Positions 42,335 through 51,990 of a stretch of 64,000 nucleotides of DNA are shown here, piece by piece (position 1 is the stretch's first letter; every line of letters begins with the position of its first letter). The notes under the pieces were generated by a model. The model worked only from the letters and a program-made list of their open reading frames with translations. It searched no databases and was not told the origin of the DNA. The position numbers and the translations under genes are program-made. Origin of the DNA: Luteibacter sp. UNC138MFCol5.1 (lineage in GTDB: Bacteria; Pseudomonadota; Gammaproteobacteria; Xanthomonadales; Rhodanobacteraceae); contig NZ_FODZ01000003.1 in the NCBI RefSeq assembly GCF_900110505.1, forward strand, positions 683,975 through 747,974, in the 5' to 3' direction.

Positions 42335-43394
42335 GCTCCGCAACGACCGCTTCCTCCGTGCCCTGCGCCGCGAACCCACCGACACCACGCCCATCTGGGT
42401 GATGCGCCAGGCCGGCCGTTACCTGCCGGAATACCGCGCCACGCGCGCGAAGGCCGGCAGTTTCATGGGCCTGGCCACGAATCCGGAGTTCGCCTGCGAG
42501 GTCACGCTGCAGCCGCTCGACCGGTTCGAGCTCGATGCCGCGATCCTGTTCTCGGACATCCTCACCATTCCCGACGCGATGGGGCTTGGCCTGTCGTTCG
42601 AAGCCGGCGAAGGCCCGAAGTTCGCGCGCCCGCTACGCGACGCCGCCGCGATCCACGCGCTCGCCGTGCCCGACATGGACGGCGAGCTGCGTTACGTGAT
42701 GGACGCCGTCCGCCTCATCCGCAAGGAACTGGATGGCCGCGTGCCGCTGATCGGATTTTCCGGCAGTCCGTGGACGCTCGCCTGTTACATGGTGGAAGGC
42801 GAAGGCTCGCGCGATTTCGCGCGGGTGAAGGCGCTGGCATGGAACGAGCCCGCGCTCGCGCATCGCCTGCTCGACACCGTCGCCCGCTCGGTCGCGGCCT
42901 ATCTCGTCGCGCAGGCGCGTGCGGGCGCGCAGGCGCTGATGGTGTTCGACACGTGGGGCGGGCTGCTCGGCCCGGGCCCGTTCCGTGAGTTTTCGCTGCG
43001 CTACATGGCGCAGGTGGTCGACGCGTTGAAGGCCGACCCGGCCAGCCGCGATCTTCCGGTCATCCTGTTTTCGAAGGGTGCGGGTGGCCAGCTGGAAGCC
43101 ATGGCCGACACCGGCTGCACCGCGTTGGGCGTCGACTGGACGCTGGACATCGGCGAAGCGCGCAGCCGCGTCGGCGAGCGCGTGGCGCTGCAGGGCAACC
43201 TCGATCCAAGCGTGCTGCGCGCGTCGGCGTCGGTGGTGGAGCGCGAGGCGCGCGCCGTCCTGGACGCGTTCGGCAACCACCCGGGGCATGTGTTCAACCT
43301 CGGGCATGGCATCACGCCGGAAGTCGACCCGGAGAACGTGAGGGTACTGGTCGATACCGTGCATGCGCACGGGCGGGCGATTCGGGCCGGGTAA
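42324..43394 (+). CDS. hemE: Uroporphyrinogen decarboxylase
   Basis: HemE decarboxylates uroporphyrinogen III to coproporphyrinogen III without a cofactor. The 356-residue protein contains [19 protein letters not shown] with the substrate-binding Arg residues, [17 protein letters not shown] with the catalytic Asp, [23 protein letters not shown] and [14 protein letters not shown]. All are intact and the length is normal. It follows the WGR gene and is followed by a large REP-like hairpin. Confidence 0.97.
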   Translation: MAAELRNDRFLRALRREPTDTTPIWVMRQAGRYLPEYRATRAKAGSFMGLATNPEFACEVTLQPLDRFELDAAILFSDILTIPDAMGLGLSFEAGEGPKFARPLRDAAAIHALAVPDMDGELRYVMDAVRLIRKELDGRVPLIGFSGSPWTLACYMVEGEGSRDFARVKALAWNEPALAHRLLDTVARSVAAYLVAQARAGAQALMVFDTWGGLLGPGPFREFSLRYMAQVVDALKADPASRDLPVILFSKGAGGQLEAMADTGCTALGVDWTLDIGEARSRVGERVALQGNLDPSVLRASASVVEREARAVLDAFGNHPGHVFNLGHGITPEVDPENVRVLVDTVHAHGRAIRAG

Positions 43395-43434
43395 CGCGAC
43401 GGCGTCATCTGCCCTGTGCCCGCTGGCGCGGGAT

Positions 43435-43523
43435 CGCCGATGCGATCGGCTCCCACCCCTTCGGTAGCGCCGCCGCGATCGGCCCCGTTCCCTACCGAAG
43501 GGTGGGAGCCGATCGCATCGGCG
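43435..43523. repeat. REP-like inverted pair, family 3
   Basis: Arms at 43435-43467 and 43492-43523 are complementary over about 32 bases with one single-base difference (four against three Cs). They are separated by 24 bases. The arms start CGCCGATGCGATCGGCTCCC. It lies between convergent hemE and the TPR lipoprotein gene and would form a very stable hairpin in RNA from either strand. Confidence 0.88.
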
Positions 43524-43533
43524 ATTCACGCGA

Positions 43534-44046
43534 TCAGAAGCGGTTGGGACCTGCGATGTGGCACTTCGCCAGTTCACCGCGCGCGGCGGTCGCGCCCGCG
43601 TTGTCGTCGGCCTGCAGGCGCATCTCGACGATGGTCTGCCAGTTGCGCGCGCACAGGCTGCCCGACTTCGGGCCCATCTCGAACGACTGCTTCGCGAGCT
43701 TCTCGGCCGCCGGATAATCCTGGCGGCGGATCGCGTTTTCCGCGCGGTCCTGGATGAGTTCCGGCGCCTCGGGCGCCAGCTTCAGCGCCTGCTGCAGCTT
43801 CGCATCCGCCTCGTCGTACTTGCCGGCGCGGTCGTCGGCCTGCGCCGCCTGGGCCAGGCCCTGGACGCCCGGATCGCGCAGCGGCGCGACCTCGATGGCC
43901 GACTTTTCGCGCTCACCCGCCGCGCGTACCTGCGCGACGATGTCGTAGGTGGGCTTGGTGGGGCGCGTCGCCTGCGGCGGGGCGGGCTGGCTGCAGGCGG
44001 CGACGAGCGTGACGGTGGCGATGGCGCAGAAACGAAGGCGATGCAT
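43534..44046 (-). CDS. TPR-like lipoprotein
   Basis: This 170-residue protein has a lipoprotein signal peptide (MHRLRFCAIATVTLVAAC) and a tetratricopeptide-like helical region: AAQADDRAGKYDEADAKLQQALKLAPEAPELIQDRAENAIRRQDYPAAEKLAKQSFEMGP, about two TPR units. It is likely membrane-anchored on the periplasmic side. It begins three bases after the stop of the PBP1b gene, so it may assist PBP1b in the way that lipoprotein partners activate class A PBPs; that is inference from adjacency. Confidence 0.72.
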   Translation of the reverse strand: MHRLRFCAIATVTLVAACSQPAPPQATRPTKPTYDIVAQVRAAGEREKSAIEVAPLRDPGVQGLAQAAQADDRAGKYDEADAKLQQALKLAPEAPELIQDRAENAIRRQDYPAAEKLAKQSFEMGPKSGSLCARNWQTIVEMRLQADDNAGATAARGELAKCHIAGPNRF

Positions 44047-44049
44047 GGG

Positions 44050-46377
44050 TCAATCCACAGGATTACTGGGTGCGGCCGGCGCGGAGGGCTCGGCTTCGCC
44101 GCCGAACATACCCTTGAATCGCTGCCAGAAACAGCCCTCCTCCGCTTCGGGCACGTAACCCGCCACGAACGGGAACGGACGGGCGCCCTCGCACGAGGGA
44201 TCCGTGCGCTTGCCGCTCTGCGGGTTCACATAAGCCATTTCGAGGCCCTCGCCCGGCGTCGCCGCCAGCGGGCGTGTCGGCAGCTTGCGGAAGAGCTCCT
44301 GCCATACGCGCATGCTGCCCGTGGCGCCGTAAAGGCCGGTCGGCTTGTTGTCGTCGCGGCCCATCCAGACGATCGCCAGGCGATCGGAGGTGAAACCGGC
44401 GAACCAGCTGTCGCGCTGGCTGTCGCTGGTGCCGGTCTTGCCCGCCGCGTGCAGCCACGAGAGCCCCGAGTTGCCGATGGCGGCGGCGGTGCCGCTGTTG
44501 ACGACCTGCTGCATCGCCCACGTCGTGAGGCGCGCGGCGGTCTGGTATTCGCCCTCGCCGCCCTTCACCTCGTAGCGCTTGATCGCCTGGCCCTTGTTGT
44601 CCATGACGCCGCGCACGGCGACCAGCGGCAACGCGTGGCCGTCGGCGGCGATGTACTCGTAGAGCTGGGCGACCTGCAGCGGCGAGAGGTCGACGGCGCC
44701 CAGCAGCAGCGACGGGCTGGGATTCACACCCTCGAGACCGAACGATTCGAGGAAGCCCTTGATGCGCGGGACGCCGACCTGCAGGCCGAGGTTCACCGTG
44801 GCGAGGTTCCACGAATGGACCAGTGCGTCGAGCATCGGCACCTGCCCATGGATCTCGCGGTCGTCGTTCTGCGGCGTCCACGGCTTGCCGTCGGGCTGGC
44901 GCATGTTGATCGGCGAATCGTCGACGATGGAGGCGAGCGACCACTTCGCCGGCTGCGCGAGCGCGACGAGGTACACCAGCGGCTTGACCAGCGAACCGAT
45001 CGGGCGGCGCGCGTCGAGCGCGCGGTTGAAGCCCTGATCGCCCGGGTCGCGCGATCCGACGACCGCAAGCACGCTGCCGTTGGTCGTGTCGGTGACCACC
45101 GCGGCGGCCTGCGCGGCGGCACCGCGCTTGCCCAGGCCCTTCATCGTCGTGACGATCGCCTGCTCGGTGTAGAGCTGCGCCGCGGGGTCCAGCGTGGTGA
45201 AGATCGACAGGCTGCCGTCGCGCAGCGCGGCCTCGTCGAAGTCGGCCGTGATCTGCGAGCGGACCAGCTGCATGAACGCCGGGAAACGGTTGTGCGGCAG
45301 CTGCGCGTTCGCGGCGATGCCGAGCGGCGAGGCCTGCGCCGCCTTCGTCTGCGCGTCGTCCAGCAGGCCCGTGTCGTGGAACTGCTGGAGCACGAGGTTG
45401 CGGCGGGCCAGCGCGCGATCGGGGTAACGGCGCGGATCGTAGTAGCTCGGCCCCTTCACCAGCCCGACCAGCAGGGCGATCTCCTGCGGACGGAGGTCTT
45501 CGAGGCGACGACCGAAGAAGAACTCGCCGCCGGCGGCGAAGCCGTGCACCGCCTGGTTGCCCTGCTGTCCGAGGAAGACCTCGTTGACGTACGCCTCGAG
45601 GATGCGACCCTTGGAGTAATGCACCTCCATGAGGATCGACAGGATCGCCTCGTTCACCTTGCGCAGCATGTTCTGGCTGCGGTCGAGGAAGAGGTTGCGT
45701 ACCAGCTGCTGCGTGAGCGTGGAACCACCCTGCACCGTGTGTCCGGCGCGGATGTTGGCGAACGACGCGCGCAGGATCGCCGAGAAATCGAGGCCGATGT
45801 GGCTCTTGAAGTCTCGATCCTCCACCGCCTGCAGGCCCTGCACGAGGAGCGGCGGAACGTTCTCGAGGCGAACGATGCGGCGTTCTTCCTGCTGCGCGCC
45901 GTACAGCGTGGCGATGCGTGCCGGATCGAGGTGGATCGACTTGATCGGCTTGTTGTTGGTGTCGTCGACGACGGAGGCCACCTGACCATCCGACAGCGCG
46001 ACGCGGATGCGGTGCGGCAGTTCGCCGCCGTCGGGGCCGGCGTAGCCGTGCGACGCGATCACGAAGCGCGAGCCGTTCTTCGAATAGCTGCCCTGCACCT
46101 TGCCGCCGCCTTCGGTGGTGTAGCCGGCGAAGGTCAGTTCCAGTTCGAGCGCCGCGGGCGTCATGGGCAGCCCCTGGGCCAGCGGCAGCGGCCGGGCGTA
46201 GACGCGTGTCGGCACCGCGAACACGAGATCGTTGAAGCGGTCCTGCAGGCGGGCGTTGAGGATCAGCGTGTACGGCAGCAGGAAGCCGAACACCAGACCC
46301 ATGACTAGCCAGAAGGGAATGCGCAGCCAGGGCCAGCTGGTGCGCAGGAGGGAGCCGAGACGGTTGAAGAAAGCCAA
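44050..46377 (-). CDS. mrcB: Class A penicillin-binding protein 1b
   Basis: PBP1b polymerises and cross-links peptidoglycan in the periplasm. The 775-residue bitopic protein has a short cytoplasmic tail and one membrane helix (about 18-40). A UB2H-like segment follows, then the GT51 domain with the catalytic Glu186 in VEDRDFKSH and the GGSTLTQQLVRN region. The transpeptidase domain has Ser462 in RPIGSLVK, SWN at 522-524 and KTGT from Lys647. The length and motifs fit MrcB better than PBP1a. It is followed by a TPR lipoprotein gene in the same direction. Confidence 0.95.
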   Translation of the reverse strand: MAFFNRLGSLLRTSWPWLRIPFWLVMGLVFGFLLPYTLILNARLQDRFNDLVFAVPTRVYARPLPLAQGLPMTPAALELELTFAGYTTEGGGKVQGSYSKNGSRFVIASHGYAGPDGGELPHRIRVALSDGQVASVVDDTNNKPIKSIHLDPARIATLYGAQQEERRIVRLENVPPLLVQGLQAVEDRDFKSHIGLDFSAILRASFANIRAGHTVQGGSTLTQQLVRNLFLDRSQNMLRKVNEAILSILMEVHYSKGRILEAYVNEVFLGQQGNQAVHGFAAGGEFFFGRRLEDLRPQEIALLVGLVKGPSYYDPRRYPDRALARRNLVLQQFHDTGLLDDAQTKAAQASPLGIAANAQLPHNRFPAFMQLVRSQITADFDEAALRDGSLSIFTTLDPAAQLYTEQAIVTTMKGLGKRGAAAQAAAVVTDTTNGSVLAVVGSRDPGDQGFNRALDARRPIGSLVKPLVYLVALAQPAKWSLASIVDDSPINMRQPDGKPWTPQNDDREIHGQVPMLDALVHSWNLATVNLGLQVGVPRIKGFLESFGLEGVNPSPSLLLGAVDLSPLQVAQLYEYIAADGHALPLVAVRGVMDNKGQAIKRYEVKGGEGEYQTAARLTTWAMQQVVNSGTAAAIGNSGLSWLHAAGKTGTSDSQRDSWFAGFTSDRLAIVWMGRDDNKPTGLYGATGSMRVWQELFRKLPTRPLAATPGEGLEMAYVNPQSGKRTDPSCEGARPFPFVAGYVPEAEEGCFWQRFKGMFGGEAEPSAPAAPSNPVD

Positions 46378-46474
46378 CGCGGAGGAGTCCTGGGGAAGGA
46401 GGTGTGTCCGGATGATAGGGGCACACGACCGGCGCCCATCTGAACGGATGCTGGCGACGGTGTGGCGGGCGCGG

Positions 46475-47305
46475 TCAGCGTCGCGGCCGCCACATGTCCG
46501 GCGAGGGCCGGAATGCCCGGGGATGGATGCCGAGCACCCGCTCCAGCTCGCGATTGTCGGCGATCAGGTCGCTATCGAGCCGGTTCACCGGGCCACGGAT
46601 GGCGGGGGACATCAGGGCGGCCAGATCGAGCACCAGCCGCGGGATCGGGGCGGGAAAGGTCGCACCGCCCGCGCTGCGACGGGCCCGGCGGAACATCTCG
46701 GCCGCGAGGAGGCGCTCGCCACCCCCGATGGGAAAGGTCTGCCCGCGGGCGAACGGCGAGGCGATGGCGGCCACCACGGCGGCGGCGATGTCGTCGGCGT
46801 GCACCGGCTGGCGCTGCCCCCTTCCGGCCGGCAGCGGGAAGATCCGCCGGCGGAGCGAGGCCTGGACGATCGGCGTGAGGCTCTTGTCCACGCCCGCGCC
46901 GTAGATCAGCGTGGGACGGAACAGCGTCCAGGGCATGCCGCGGGACGCGCAGGTGGCGGTGATGGTGGTCTCGGCGTCGCGAAGGCGGCGCGACACCTCG
47001 CGTTCCTCCGGCACGAGGGACTCGCGCTTAGTCTCGGCGCTCATCGACGAGGTCGCCAGGATGTGCGGCGTGCCCGGCAACCGGTTCGCCACCAGCCATG
47101 CGGCGAACTCATGGATCGGTCCGAGGCTGACGATGGCACGCAGCGGCGGCAGCTCGGGCATCGCGTCGGGAAGGCTGCCCACGCGCCAACGCGCGTCGGG
47201 CCCCTCGCGACGGCTGACCGCGATCCAGTCGAAGCCGGCGGCGTCGAGCCGGGGAAGGAGGAAGTGGCCGATCTGACCCGACGCGCCAAGCACCAGTACC
47301 GTCAT
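46475..47305 (-). CDS. NAD(P)-dependent epimerase/SDR-like protein
   Basis: This 276-residue protein starts at 47305 (MTVLVLGASGQIGHFLLPRL), where the ATG directly opens the nucleotide-binding GxxGxxG strand. LATSSMSAET and RPTLIYGAGVDKSLTPI resemble atypical SDR proteins related to NDUFA9 or YwnB-type reductases. The usual YxxxK pair is not clearly seen, so catalytic ability is uncertain. It lies in a same-strand run between the TPR membrane protein and PBP1b genes. The substrate is unknown. Confidence 0.72.
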   Translation of the reverse strand: MTVLVLGASGQIGHFLLPRLDAAGFDWIAVSRREGPDARWRVGSLPDAMPELPPLRAIVSLGPIHEFAAWLVANRLPGTPHILATSSMSAETKRESLVPEEREVSRRLRDAETTITATCASRGMPWTLFRPTLIYGAGVDKSLTPIVQASLRRRIFPLPAGRGQRQPVHADDIAAAVVAAIASPFARGQTFPIGGGERLLAAEMFRRARRSAGGATFPAPIPRLVLDLAALMSPAIRGPVNRLDSDLIADNRELERVLGIHPRAFRPSPDMWRPRR

Positions 47306-47313
47306 GCCACCCC

Positions 47314-49041
47314 TCACCGGCCCGTCGCGATGCGCTCGTACGCGCTCTGCAGGCGGGGATCGTCCGGCGCGTAGCGGCGGGCGCGGTCGAGCGCCTGGAA
47401 CGCACCCTGGCGGTCGCCCTGCCCGGCGCGCTGCAGCGCGTTGTCGATCCACGCGCTACCGAGCCGGTGACGCAGTTCGCCCTGCGACGTGTCGCCCGGC
47501 GCGAGATCGGCGAGCGTCGCGTAGAGATTCTCCGCGCGCTGAACGTTGCCGTTGGCCACCGCCTGCTGCATCTGCTTCTCGACCTGCGTGGGCAGGCCCT
47601 GCAGGCCCGCGCGCGCCGCGGGGTCGTTACCGTCGATGGCAAGCGCGTTGCGGTAGAGGTCGTACGCGCTGTCGCCCGGCGGATCCATGATGTCGCCGCG
47701 CGAGGCGGCGGACTGCGCCCGACGAACGAGCTCGGCCACCTTGGCCTTCTGTTCGGGACTGACCGCGAGCGAAGCCTGCGCGAGGTCGCCGCCGTCGTCC
47801 GCCGCGCGAACGGCGCCGCTCGACTGCCGGGTCTTCACGTCGCCGCCAGCGATGCGCGCGCGAGCGGCGGCGAGTTCGGCCGATTTCGGCGCGAGCTTTT
47901 CGGCCTGGTCGAGCAGCCGCGTGGCCTGGTCGTCGTCCTCGCTGTCGAGCGCGGCGTTGGCCTGCACGATCAGGGCCTGCGCGACCTGGCCCAGACCCGC
48001 CTTCGCCTCGGCGTTGTCGGGATCGGCCGCGAGCGCGGCGCGGAACCGTGCGAGCGCGTTGTCGTCGCCGTTGCCCGTGAAGCGGCCGGCGCGCATCGCG
48101 TCGTTGCCCTGCTGCACGAGCGCCTTGACCGCCTGGTCGTCCTGCTTCTTCGTTTCGGCGAGCGCGGCCCGCAGCGACGGCAGGTCGCCGTAACCCGGCA
48201 CGAGGATGGCGATGCGATCGACGAGGGCATTCGCCTTCGTCCTGTCGTTGTCGGCGATCGCCTGTCGCGCCTGCGCCGCGAGACCGTCGCCGACCTTGTC
48301 GAGGCCCCGCGCGGCCACCGCGTTCGATTTGTCGGCGTCGAGCACGCGGCGGTAGAGCGCGCCCGCCCCGTCGTCGCCATCGAGCCGGCCCGCGGCGAAC
48401 GCCTTCTGCGCCTGGTCGATCAGCGACTCCGTGCGATCCTGCGGATTGCGCGCCTGCGAGAGCCGCTGTGCCAGCTGTTCGACATCGCTGCCGCCGCCGA
48501 GCAGTTCGCGCGCCACGTTCAGTGCCGCCTCGGCTTCGTCGAGGCGCCCCGCCTGGAGCGCCGCATCCGCCCGCGCGATCTCGGCCTGGCCGACGCGACG
48601 CAGTCCATCCCGCGCCTGGTCGCTATCGGGCTGCTGATCGCGCGCTTTCTCGAAGAGCTCGCGCGCGCTGTCGCCGTTCGTGCCGTCGAGGTGCCCCGTC
48701 TCCAGCGCGTGGTTCGCCTGCGCCAGCGTGTCGTTGAGCTCGGTGGCCGGCACCATGCCGCGGAGGCGATCCTGCTGCAGCCACAACGCCGTGACCGCGC
48801 CGATCAGCACGAGCACGAGAACGGGAATGAGCCAGCCACGCCGGCGCGGGCCGCGGGTGCCACGCGACGACGGAGGCGTGCCGCCACCACTGCGCGGGCG
48901 AGGCGAGTCGACGACGATGCTCGGCAGCCCGTCGTCGGGCGGCGACGCGGGCCGGTCGAGGTCGTCGAGCCGGCCGAGGGTCGGTTCGGTGCGCGCGCGC
49001 GCGTCGCGATCGTGGTGGTCTCTGCGTCCGCTCATGGCCAT
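47314..49041 (-). CDS. TPR-rich single-pass membrane protein
   Basis: This 575-residue protein has a charged cytoplasmic N-terminus of about 70 residues (many Arg/Asp/Pro), one membrane helix (GWLIPVLVLVLIGAVTALWL, near residues 69-88), then a long periplasmic region of helical repeats. The repeats contain motifs such as ADAALQAGRLDEAEAALNVAREL and DALARFRAALAADPDNAEAKAGLGQ-type TPRs. The start is 49041 or 49035. No enzymatic domain is present. It probably serves as an envelope scaffold; the partner is unknown. Confidence 0.72.
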   Translation of the reverse strand: MAMSGRRDHHDRDARARTEPTLGRLDDLDRPASPPDDGLPSIVVDSPRPRSGGGTPPSSRGTRGPRRRGWLIPVLVLVLIGAVTALWLQQDRLRGMVPATELNDTLAQANHALETGHLDGTNGDSARELFEKARDQQPDSDQARDGLRRVGQAEIARADAALQAGRLDEAEAALNVARELLGGGSDVEQLAQRLSQARNPQDRTESLIDQAQKAFAAGRLDGDDGAGALYRRVLDADKSNAVAARGLDKVGDGLAAQARQAIADNDRTKANALVDRIAILVPGYGDLPSLRAALAETKKQDDQAVKALVQQGNDAMRAGRFTGNGDDNALARFRAALAADPDNAEAKAGLGQVAQALIVQANAALDSEDDDQATRLLDQAEKLAPKSAELAAARARIAGGDVKTRQSSGAVRAADDGGDLAQASLAVSPEQKAKVAELVRRAQSAASRGDIMDPPGDSAYDLYRNALAIDGNDPAARAGLQGLPTQVEKQMQQAVANGNVQRAENLYATLADLAPGDTSQGELRHRLGSAWIDNALQRAGQGDRQGAFQALDRARRYAPDDPRLQSAYERIATGR

Positions 49042-49118
49042 CGGTCGTCCATAGGAGCATGGCAGCTTAACATCCGGCCGTGAACGGCCGTTGAGGACTC
49101 AGGGCGGCGGTAGACGCG

Positions 49119-50300
49119 TCAGAGCTCCACCCGGATGCGACTGGCGGCACGTTTCGCCTTCTCGAGGGCTTCCTCGACGGTGCCGGCCCGGGCGAGCGTC
49201 ACGGCCATGCGGCGACGGCCGCGGACCTCGGGCTTGCCGAAGATCCGCAACATCGTGCCCGTCTCCGCCAGCGCGTCGGCGATGCCGTGATAGGTGGGCG
49301 CGAGGCCTTCGCCCTCCACCAGGACGGCACACGACGCGGCGGGCGAGAACGCATGGATTTCCGGCACGGGCAGGCCGAGGATGGCACGCGCATGGAGCGC
49401 GAACTCGGAAAGATCCTGCGAAATGAGCGTCACCAGGCCGGTGTCGTGAGGACGGGGACTGACCTCCGAGAAGATCACCTCGTCGCCGCGCACGAAGAAC
49501 TCGACGCCGAACACGCCCCAGCCGCCGAGCGCCGCGGTGATCGCATCGGCCTGGCGCTCCGCGTCGGCGCGCGCCGCGTCGCTCATCGGCTGTGGCTGCC
49601 ACGATTCGCGATAGTCGCCGTCCTCCTGGCGATGTCCGATCGGCGCGCAGAACGATACGCCGTCACGGTGGCGCACGGTCAGCAGCGTGATCTCGTAGTC
49701 GAAGTCGATGAACCCCTCGACGATCACCCTGCCCTTCCCCGCGCGGCCGCCGGATTGCGCGTAGTCCCACGCGGCAGCGGCATCGCCCGGCGTGCGCACG
49801 ACGCTCTGGCCCTTGCCGGACGAACTCATCACCGGCTTCACGACGCACGGCGTGCCGAGCTCCGCGACCGCGGCGAGGAAGGCTTCGCGCGTATCGCAGA
49901 AGCGGAACGGCGAGGTGGGCAGGTGCAGTTCGTCGGCGGCGAGGCGGCGGATGCCCTCGCGATCCATCGTGAGCCACGCGGCGCGCGCGGTGGGGATCAC
50001 CTTGAGGCCTTCCTTCTCCATCTCGATCAGGGTCGGCGTGTGGATCGCTTCGATCTCCGGCACGACGAGGTGGGGCTTCTCCTCCTCGATCAGCGCGCGC
50101 AGCGCGGCGCCGTCCAGCATGTCGATCACGTGACTGCGATGAGCCACCTGCATCGCGGGTGCGTTCGCGTAGCGATCGACGGCGACGACCTCGACCGCGA
50201 ACCGCTGCAGTTCGATGGCGACCTCCTTGCCGAGCTCGCCCGATCCAAGGAGGAGCACCCTGATCGCGGTGTGGGAGTGCGGCGTGCCGAAGGTCTTCAT
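49119..50300 (-). CDS. purT: Formate-dependent phosphoribosylglycinamide formyltransferase
   Basis: PurT makes formyl-GAR from GAR, formate and ATP in purine synthesis. The 393-residue ATP-grasp protein has [62 protein letters not shown], the metal site [14 protein letters not shown], and a C-terminal [13 protein letters not shown]. The start at 50300 ([10 protein letters not shown]) is fixed by the family; a far longer open frame upstream is antisense to the transglutaminase genes and not real. It is divergent from the first of those genes. Confidence 0.96.
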   Translation of the reverse strand: MKTFGTPHSHTAIRVLLLGSGELGKEVAIELQRFAVEVVAVDRYANAPAMQVAHRSHVIDMLDGAALRALIEEEKPHLVVPEIEAIHTPTLIEMEKEGLKVIPTARAAWLTMDREGIRRLAADELHLPTSPFRFCDTREAFLAAVAELGTPCVVKPVMSSSGKGQSVVRTPGDAAAAWDYAQSGGRAGKGRVIVEGFIDFDYEITLLTVRHRDGVSFCAPIGHRQEDGDYRESWQPQPMSDAARADAERQADAITAALGGWGVFGVEFFVRGDEVIFSEVSPRPHDTGLVTLISQDLSEFALHARAILGLPVPEIHAFSPAASCAVLVEGEGLAPTYHGIADALAETGTMLRIFGKPEVRGRRRMAVTLARAGTVEEALEKAKRAASRIRVEL

Positions 50301-50358
50301 GGAGCGGTCCTCGATATGGATGGCGGCATTGTACCGGCCCGACCGAGTGCAATGCGGG

Positions 50359-50387
50359 TTGACGCCCGCGACCGCATGCGCTGTGAT
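50359..50387 (+). promoter_or_regulatory. Candidate sigma-70-type promoter of the first transglutaminase-like gene
   Basis: TTGACG (50359-50364) and TGTGAT (50382-50387) are spaced 17 bases apart, 28 bases ahead of the proposed GTG start. The third paralogue has a very similar pair, which supports both. Confidence 0.45.
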
Positions 50388-50414
50388 GCGTGGATGCCCG
50401 GTCATCAAGGACGA

Positions 50415-51941
50415 GTGCGCGCGCGACCCCGTTTCGCCGTCATCGCGGCGTTTCTCGCGGTGTCGACGGCGCATGCCGCCGACATCGGGACATGGATGGC
50501 CGTGACGATCGACGGCCGCAAGGTGGGGCATGCCGAGATCCACCGCATCGTCGACGGCGATCGCGTCGTCACCACCCAGGTTCTCGACTACCGCCTCATG
50601 CGCTGGAAGACGGGACTGCCACTCCGCACGGAAGGACGGTTCGAAGAATCCCGCACCGGCGCACCGCTGGCGTTCACCGCGAGTGCGACGTCCGCGGGAC
50701 AGACGACGACGGTCGAGGGCTTCGCGCGGACGGACGGCACGTTCCAGGTGTCGCGCGACGTCGACGGGCAGGCCTCGGTGGGCCTGCTCACGTGGCCGAC
50801 CGCCGCGCTGCTGAGCGAAGGCCAGCGTCTCGATATCGTGCGCCATGGCTTCGCCGGCGGCACGACGTACACGATGCGAACCTTCGATGCGCTGAAGCAG
50901 GAGGTGGCCGACATCGCGCTCACCGTGGTCGGCGACGAGGTCGTCGAGCTGCCATCGGGCAACGAAACCCTCCACCACCTGCGCCAGACGTTCGCGGCGC
51001 GGCCACAGGGCGCCGCGATCGACATCTGGGTCGACGACCGGGGAGACACGCGTCGCAGCGTGCGCCCGGTGCTCGGCAAGCGCATGGAACTCCTGGCCTG
51101 CGACGAGGCCTGCGCCCATGCGCCGGACCAGGATGTCGACATCCTGCGCGCCGCGATGGTCGGATCGCCGCGGACGATCCCGCGGGACATGTCGGACGCC
51201 GCCCTGCGTTACACGATCGAAGTACCGCGCGATCGACGCAATCCGTTCGTGGAGACGGGCGAACAGGAGGTCGTGGCGCACGACTACGGTTACCAGCTGA
51301 CGATCGGACCGCCGCAGGTACGGAAGGACGGCGACGGTCCCACGCCCGGCGATGCCGCGCCGAACCCGTGGGTGCAGTCGACCGCGCCCGAGATCGTCGA
51401 GGCGGCGCGCGAAGTGGTGGGACGTTCCAGCAACGACCGCGACCGCATGGCGCGACTGCGCCGCTTCGTCTCGGGCTACATCGCCATCAACGACCTCGGC
51501 GTAGGCTATGCGTCGGCCCTCGAGACGTTCCAGACGCGCCGTGGCGACTGCACCGAGCACGCGGTGCTGCTCGCCGCGATGGGTCGGGCGATCGGTATTT
51601 CCACGCGCATCGTGTCGGGCCTCGTGTACATGCCGCGCTACGCCGGCGCGTCGCGCGTGTTCGTTCCGCATACGTGGGTGCAGGCGTGGATCAAGGATCG
51701 CTGGGTGAGCTTCGATTCCGCGATCGGCCGTTTCGACGCCACGCACATCGCGCTCGCCGTCGGCGACGGCGATCCGTGGCGATTCTTCTCGTCGCTCGGC
51801 GCGCTCGGCTCCATCACGATCCGCAGGGTGGACCTGCCCTTCCGCCAGATGCCAACGCGTCCCGACCCCTTCCAGGGCATGAACCGGCCCGAACCCTACC
51901 ATCCGCCGACCAACGTGCCCGCCAGCGGCGGAAAACCCTGA
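50415..51941 (+). CDS. Exported transglutaminase-like protein, tandem copy 1
   Basis: This 508-residue protein has a signal peptide ([22 protein letters not shown], start GTG preceded by AAGGA), an N-terminal domain of about 280 residues that opens with [16 protein letters not shown], and a C-terminal transglutaminase-like cysteine protease fold. The triad is Cys in [12 protein letters not shown], His in [10 protein letters not shown] and Asp in [14 protein letters not shown] motif shared by all three copies, [18 protein letters not shown], has two Cys. A longer frame would need an implausible start. It is predicted to be periplasmic; the substrate, a protease or amide-forming target, is unknown. 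Confidence 0.8.
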   Translation: MRARPRFAVIAAFLAVSTAHAADIGTWMAVTIDGRKVGHAEIHRIVDGDRVVTTQVLDYRLMRWKTGLPLRTEGRFEESRTGAPLAFTASATSAGQTTTVEGFARTDGTFQVSRDVDGQASVGLLTWPTAALLSEGQRLDIVRHGFAGGTTYTMRTFDALKQEVADIALTVVGDEVVELPSGNETLHHLRQTFAARPQGAAIDIWVDDRGDTRRSVRPVLGKRMELLACDEACAHAPDQDVDILRAAMVGSPRTIPRDMSDAALRYTIEVPRDRRNPFVETGEQEVVAHDYGYQLTIGPPQVRKDGDGPTPGDAAPNPWVQSTAPEIVEAAREVVGRSSNDRDRMARLRRFVSGYIAINDLGVGYASALETFQTRRGDCTEHAVLLAAMGRAIGISTRIVSGLVYMPRYAGASRVFVPHTWVQAWIKDRWVSFDSAIGRFDATHIALAVGDGDPWRFFSSLGALGSITIRRVDLPFRQMPTRPDPFQGMNRPEPYHPPTNVPASGGKP

Positions 51942-51990
51942 TCGCACGGCACCCGAACCGATGAACCACCCGACAGAAAGAACACGCGCC

